From positions 9,796,001-9,860,000 of the forward strand of contig CM046304.1 in NCBI GenBank assembly GCA_025267735.1: a stretch of DNA of 64,000 bases. Direction: 5' to 3'. Of the stretch, positions 61,241 through 64,000 are shown in pieces. The stretch's first letter is position 1, and each line of letters begins with the position of its first letter. Under the pieces are notes generated by a model, which was not told where the DNA came from, did no database searches, and worked only from the letters and a program-made list of their open reading frames with translations. The stretch is from Mactra quadrangularis (lineage: Eukaryota > Mollusca > Bivalvia > Venerida > Mactridae). A program made the translations under genes and the position numbers.

Positions 61241-62590
61241 GTTTAAAAAAATAAGTTCATATGCTTTAATTATTTATCTACAATTGCAATAAACAAAATA
61301 AATCAAACTTTTCTATATATATTTTTTTTAATTTGGTTAGTTATATTTTCATGGTCGAATAACCACTCTATATTTAACTGGTCAGTTAAGAATTGACATC
61401 CTAAAACGCTGACCAGTTGAACATAGAGTGTTTATTGATCCGTGCAATCGTTGGTCAGTAATTCGTTCAATATTCTTTTCGTCAGTTAAGCGTTTTATAG
61501 TCATTTGGCCATTTAATTTGCTAAAAATCTTATTTCTTATTTTATTAATGACTAAATGGTCAGTAAAGTGTAAGACATATTAGTTTGCTCATTTAACGCT
61601 TTTAATTAAAATATAATCCCCTTACTCATTTGGTCAGTAAAACAATTTTTTATTCATTTTGGTCAGTTAAACATGTTACCCTCATTTGGTCAGTTAAATA
61701 TTCTGACATTCAATAATATTTAAATCATTTTCTTCTGAAATAAATACCTCTTGTGTTTTTGTTAAATTCTCTGAAAATATTAATTTGAAAAATTATTCTT
61801 AATGTAAAATCATAAATGTCGCTATCTGAGAACAGAACTTTATTAACATCTAATCTTTCTATTTTAATTAAGTATTTTTTAAAAACATTTTTATTTTTTT
61901 TAAACAAATCATTAATTTTTATAATGACATTATTAAATTTGGTAATAAATCACATCATCATCATAAAATATATAAAAATAATCTAACAATATCACCAAAA
62001 CTCTCAAGCGAAACAGTCATTTTTAATCCCTTCTTTGTTTAACTGGTCAGTTAAGAACATAATTGCACTATATTTAACTCGTCAGTTAAGCGCACTATAT
62101 TTAACTCGTCAGTTAAGCGGTCAGTGTTTTAGGAGGACCCCACAAAACATCCTTTTCATACAAGTTATTACAAAAAATAATAAGTACAGTTTAAATATGA
62201 AAGAAAAAAGCATACAAGTAAACAAGTGAGAATACGTTAAATTACTTAGAGGAAAACAGCTTTCAATACTTATACAAGTCAATACTAACACACACCACGT
62301 GAAGTCAACATACAGTGCTGTAATAAAATAAATGAACATGCATAGGTTAGGAAATGAATGTTAAATGTAGAATGTCAGCCTGGTTGAGAGAAAGCGAAGA
62401 AAGGACAAGATAAACGACTTCAAAAATAAACCACGAATAAAATAAACCATGAACAAAAGCAGCCACAAACGAAAGAAATCTAAAATAATTAATTTCTACT
62501 TACAAACTACACGAAAGACCTAACGAAAGAGAACCACACCCTGCTTTGACGAATATTGTACCCAGACAACTTTTAAAACCGGTTGCACGG

Positions 62591-62600
62591 CCTTTTATAG
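62591..62600 (-). promoter_or_regulatory. TATA box of the LTR promoter
   Basis: The minus strand reads CTATAAAAGG, about 120 bp inside the LTR from its U3 end. A transcription start would be expected roughly 25-30 bp further along the minus strand, near 62565. Transcripts would then run toward the nested palindrome. Confidence 0.65.
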
Positions 62601-62719
62601 ATTACACGCCGTGTTCTTTACATTTGTGAATATATGTTCTTAATACCTAAGCAAGTAAGAGTATTGGTTCCTGATAAACAAAGTCGAGGAACAAGGTTCC
62701 CAAAACTAGCACCGCTACA

Positions 62720-62733
62720 TCCTCCCCCTCCCG
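62720..62733 (-). other. Polypurine tract
   Basis: The minus strand reads GGGAGGGGGAGGA immediately before the LTR's TGTAGCGG. This is the usual primer site for plus-strand DNA synthesis in LTR retrotransposons, and it fixes the LTR boundary. Confidence 0.85.
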
Positions 62734-63274
62734 CATAGAAGTCATCCTGACTTCATAATCGAACTATATTGATAACTACCAATCTACAAAGCACTCACTA
62801 GTTTAAATTGTACTACTGCACTAACTACAGCTACATACATACTTATACTGAAAAAAGATAAAATGTTCATATAATAAATGAACACATGTTGAACCTAAAA
62901 GACAATGAAAGTATATAAATAATAAATACTAATGAGGTCCATTTTCACAAGTTCAACAATAATACATACCACATAGCTTAAGCAAGCCATGAATAAACTG
63001 AAAAGAAATTAAAACAAAATTAAAACAATTACATTAGTCCACAATAATGACCAAACGTGATTCATATGAACAACTTTGAAAATGTTTTTCACATATATCC
63101 TCCCCTCTGCTAAAAGAAATAAATTTAATCCCTGAAAATATAGTGTTAAGAAAACACAATACTATAACCTCACAACAATAACAAAAATACTCAACATTGG
63201 AAAGTCAATGTTAATACCTTAACACAAATCCAACTGTACATATAAAAGATACAATATATTTACATATAATATTT
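62734..63274 (-). other. Untranslated interval between pol and LTR
   Basis: About 540 bp of AT-rich sequence with no ORF. No env-like reading frame is present between pol and the polypurine tract in the visible part. Confidence 0.6.
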
Positions 63275-63676
63275 TCATTTCAAAAATGTCTTAAGCATTT
63301 TGCACATATGTTTATTACTTTCCTGTAGCATTTTTAAAATAATGTCAGTTATAGATTGTTGACTTCCTATATGATAAGAATCAAACCAAGCTGGTTTCTT
63401 TCTAACCCTACCGGACCGTCTAGGTTGCGGCAATACTTCCTCTCGAGATGGAGATACTATATCGTGATTATCTACAGTAACAGCATTATCATCATCATCA
63501 CCACTATCATCATCATTATCATCAGAATTACTCACATCTGTACTATCAGACTGTGATTCATCTCTAACATGCTGACCGGTCAGTCTTTCTCTACAGACAA
63601 GCACCTCGGTATCAGAATCAGAGTCAGTGGATTCTCTCCAACCACCGTCTGATTTATGTACCAACCTCCGGGACAA
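63275..63676 (-). CDS. Gypsy pol C-terminal tail (acidic linker and basic end)
   Basis: 133 codons on the minus strand, ending at 63275. The peptide has a Ser/Asp-rich acidic stretch (SDSDTEVLV, DDNDDDSGDDDDN). A proline-basic motif follows, PQPRRSGRVRKKPAWFDSY, of the kind that ends gypsy integrase tails (RRSxRxRKxPxWF). It overlaps the upstream pol frame (63654-64000) but is in a different frame. A single extra or missing A in the A6 run near 63676-63681 would put the two in one frame, so it is probably the natural C-terminus of that polyprotein, separated by a one-base indel. The apparent ATG start is therefore unlikely to be used. Confidence 0.75.
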   Translation of the reverse strand: MSRRLVHKSDGGWRESTDSDSDTEVLVCRERLTGQHVRDESQSDSTDVSNSDDNDDDSGDDDDNAVTVDNHDIVSPSREEVLPQPRRSGRVRKKPAWFDSYHIGSQQSITDIILKMLQESNKHMCKMLKTFLK

Positions 63677-64000
63677 CTTTTTTATTCTCAGAAGAAGCCG
63701 TGGGTGTAAACCTGCGCGGTCTAGGTACTGGCTTCTGATTCACCTTCTCAATTGAATGTCCTTGCTCTACTAAACCTAAATGATTTCTGTGCAAGGTTTT
63801 TTCATTACCTTCCTCATCAACAACGATAAATACAGGAACATCTCCATCTTTCTGATCTTTAATTTCATACAATCTATCTTCATACTTATCTGTTAATTTA
63901 TGTGGACCAGTAAACGCTAAAATTTTTACCAATACCTTATCTCCTTGTTTCAATTCAACAGTTTTTGCTTTTTTATCATACAATCTCTTCTGTTTCTCTC
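63654..64000 (-). pseudogene. Gypsy pol, integrase C-terminal domain (partial, frame-broken)
   Basis: The frame is open on the minus strand from the window edge to a TAA at 63654. It contains the integrase C-terminal GPY/F-type fold: KQGDKVLVKI, then GPHKLTDKYEDRLYEI, then VFIVVDEEGNEKTLHRNHLG. The wording LYDKKAK before it matches the usual spacer after the integrase core. The core itself lies outside the window. The frame ends prematurely 22 bases into the downstream tail frame (63275-63676), at an A-run. It may be a real frameshift, an assembly error, or much less likely a programmed shift. Confidence 0.8.

Larger units (their letters stand above)
57382..62134. mobile_element. 4.75-kb inverted-repeat (foldback-like) element
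   Basis: The two ends are mirror images: TCCTAAAACACTGACCGCTT begins at 57382 and its complement ends at 62134. The outer about 118 bp differ at one visible position. Inner arms align but have diverged to perhaps 80 percent. Both arms carry 27-bp minisatellites with TTAACTGACC, and TTAACT-GACC/GACG-AGTTAA quasi-palindromes recur throughout. I see no transposase ORF and no clear target duplication (flanks GGCGAA and GGACCCC). A long-TIR, non-autonomous transposon is my preferred reading. An inverted duplication is the alternative. Confidence 0.75.
57066..62719 (-). repeat. 3' LTR, split by a nested palindromic element
   Basis: The TG...CA ends are inferred from the polypurine tract directly before TGTAGCGG on one side and from the loss of unit homology after TTTAATTA at 57065 on the other. 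A TATAAAAGG box sits about 120 bp into the LTR. The non-nested parts are 57066-57381 and 62135-62719. A strong hairpin lies at the 57071-57106 end. Confidence 0.8.
57066..64000 (-). mobile_element. Gypsy-like LTR retrotransposon, 3' portion, with nested element
   Basis: Read on the minus strand: the end of pol (64000-63275), an untranslated stretch, a polypurine tract, then the 3' LTR (62719-57066) running into unit E. The LTR begins TGTAGCGGTG and ends GTTACA. Removing the 4753-bp nested element leaves an LTR of about 900 bp. The 5' LTR and most of gag-pol lie past 64000, so the target-site duplication cannot be checked. Confidence 0.85.

Noticed and set aside
57376..62140. Target-site duplication for the 4.75-kb element
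   Set aside because: I tried several start/end registers (TCCT, CCTA, CTAA, TAAA). The flanks GGCGAAT and AGGACCCC never match, so no duplication is claimed.
62734..63274. env-like gene between pol and the LTR
   Set aside because: No ORF of useful length on the minus strand in this interval.

Overview
The window looks like a noncoding, transposon-rich stretch of an animal nuclear genome, most likely a bivalve mollusc. I infer this from the strong AT bias, the absence of bacterial-style gene packing, and the mobile elements: an RNase-H-bearing LINE ending in a (CAAA)n-type tail, tRNA-derived SINEs, Tc1 and pogo-like DNA transposons, a gypsy LTR element, and a dispersed repeat with the phrase TCGCTCACCTGAGT that I associate with bivalve genomes. 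I find no convincing host protein gene, rRNA gene or functional tRNA gene. All supportable coding sequence belongs to mobile elements or their remains.

Layout. 1-3597 is the 3' part of a LINE whose ORF2 (endonuclease, reverse transcriptase, RNase H, zinc knuckle) stays open from the first base to its stop at 3489. About 3598-57065 is a tandem array of a roughly 11.3-kb unit. The anchor phrase ATCGTTTTTATTTAGATG recurs near 3602 (unit A), 14822 (B), 26203 (C) and 42998 (D), and in a diverged form near 56922 (start of E). Each copy carries its own later insertions. A has a 185-bp pogo-like MITE and a Tc1 scrap. B has a tRNA-Arg-like SINE. C is heavily rearranged, with about 7.8 kb of unrelated or shuffled DNA. 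D has a 1442-bp transposon with CAACGTTG-rich ends and a dead 1141-bp Tc1 element. The other copies supply the empty sites, so the insertions can be delimited precisely by eye.

57066-64000 is the 3' part of a minus-strand gypsy-like LTR retrotransposon: end of pol (63275-64000, with a one-base frame break), a polypurine tract, and a 3' LTR (57066-62719). The LTR is split by a 4753-bp inverted-repeat element (57382-62134). That element's arms are full of 27-bp minisatellites built on the box TTAACTGACC. Its outermost 118 bp are nearly identical between the two ends, while the inner arms have diverged.

How the parts relate. The array works as a natural comparison set. A and D are near-identical in the first 5-6 kb, B and C form a second type there, and further along the closest partner switches (B with D, then A with B). 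This suggests repeated unequal exchange or gene conversion. Against this background three things stand out. A 300-bp core (9171-9480 and copies) is far better conserved than its flanks. A slot about 500 bp further on holds different DNA in A, B and D. The LINE and the tRNA-Arg SINE share a 3'-end hairpin with compensatory stem changes, which suggests the SINE is mobilised by this LINE family.
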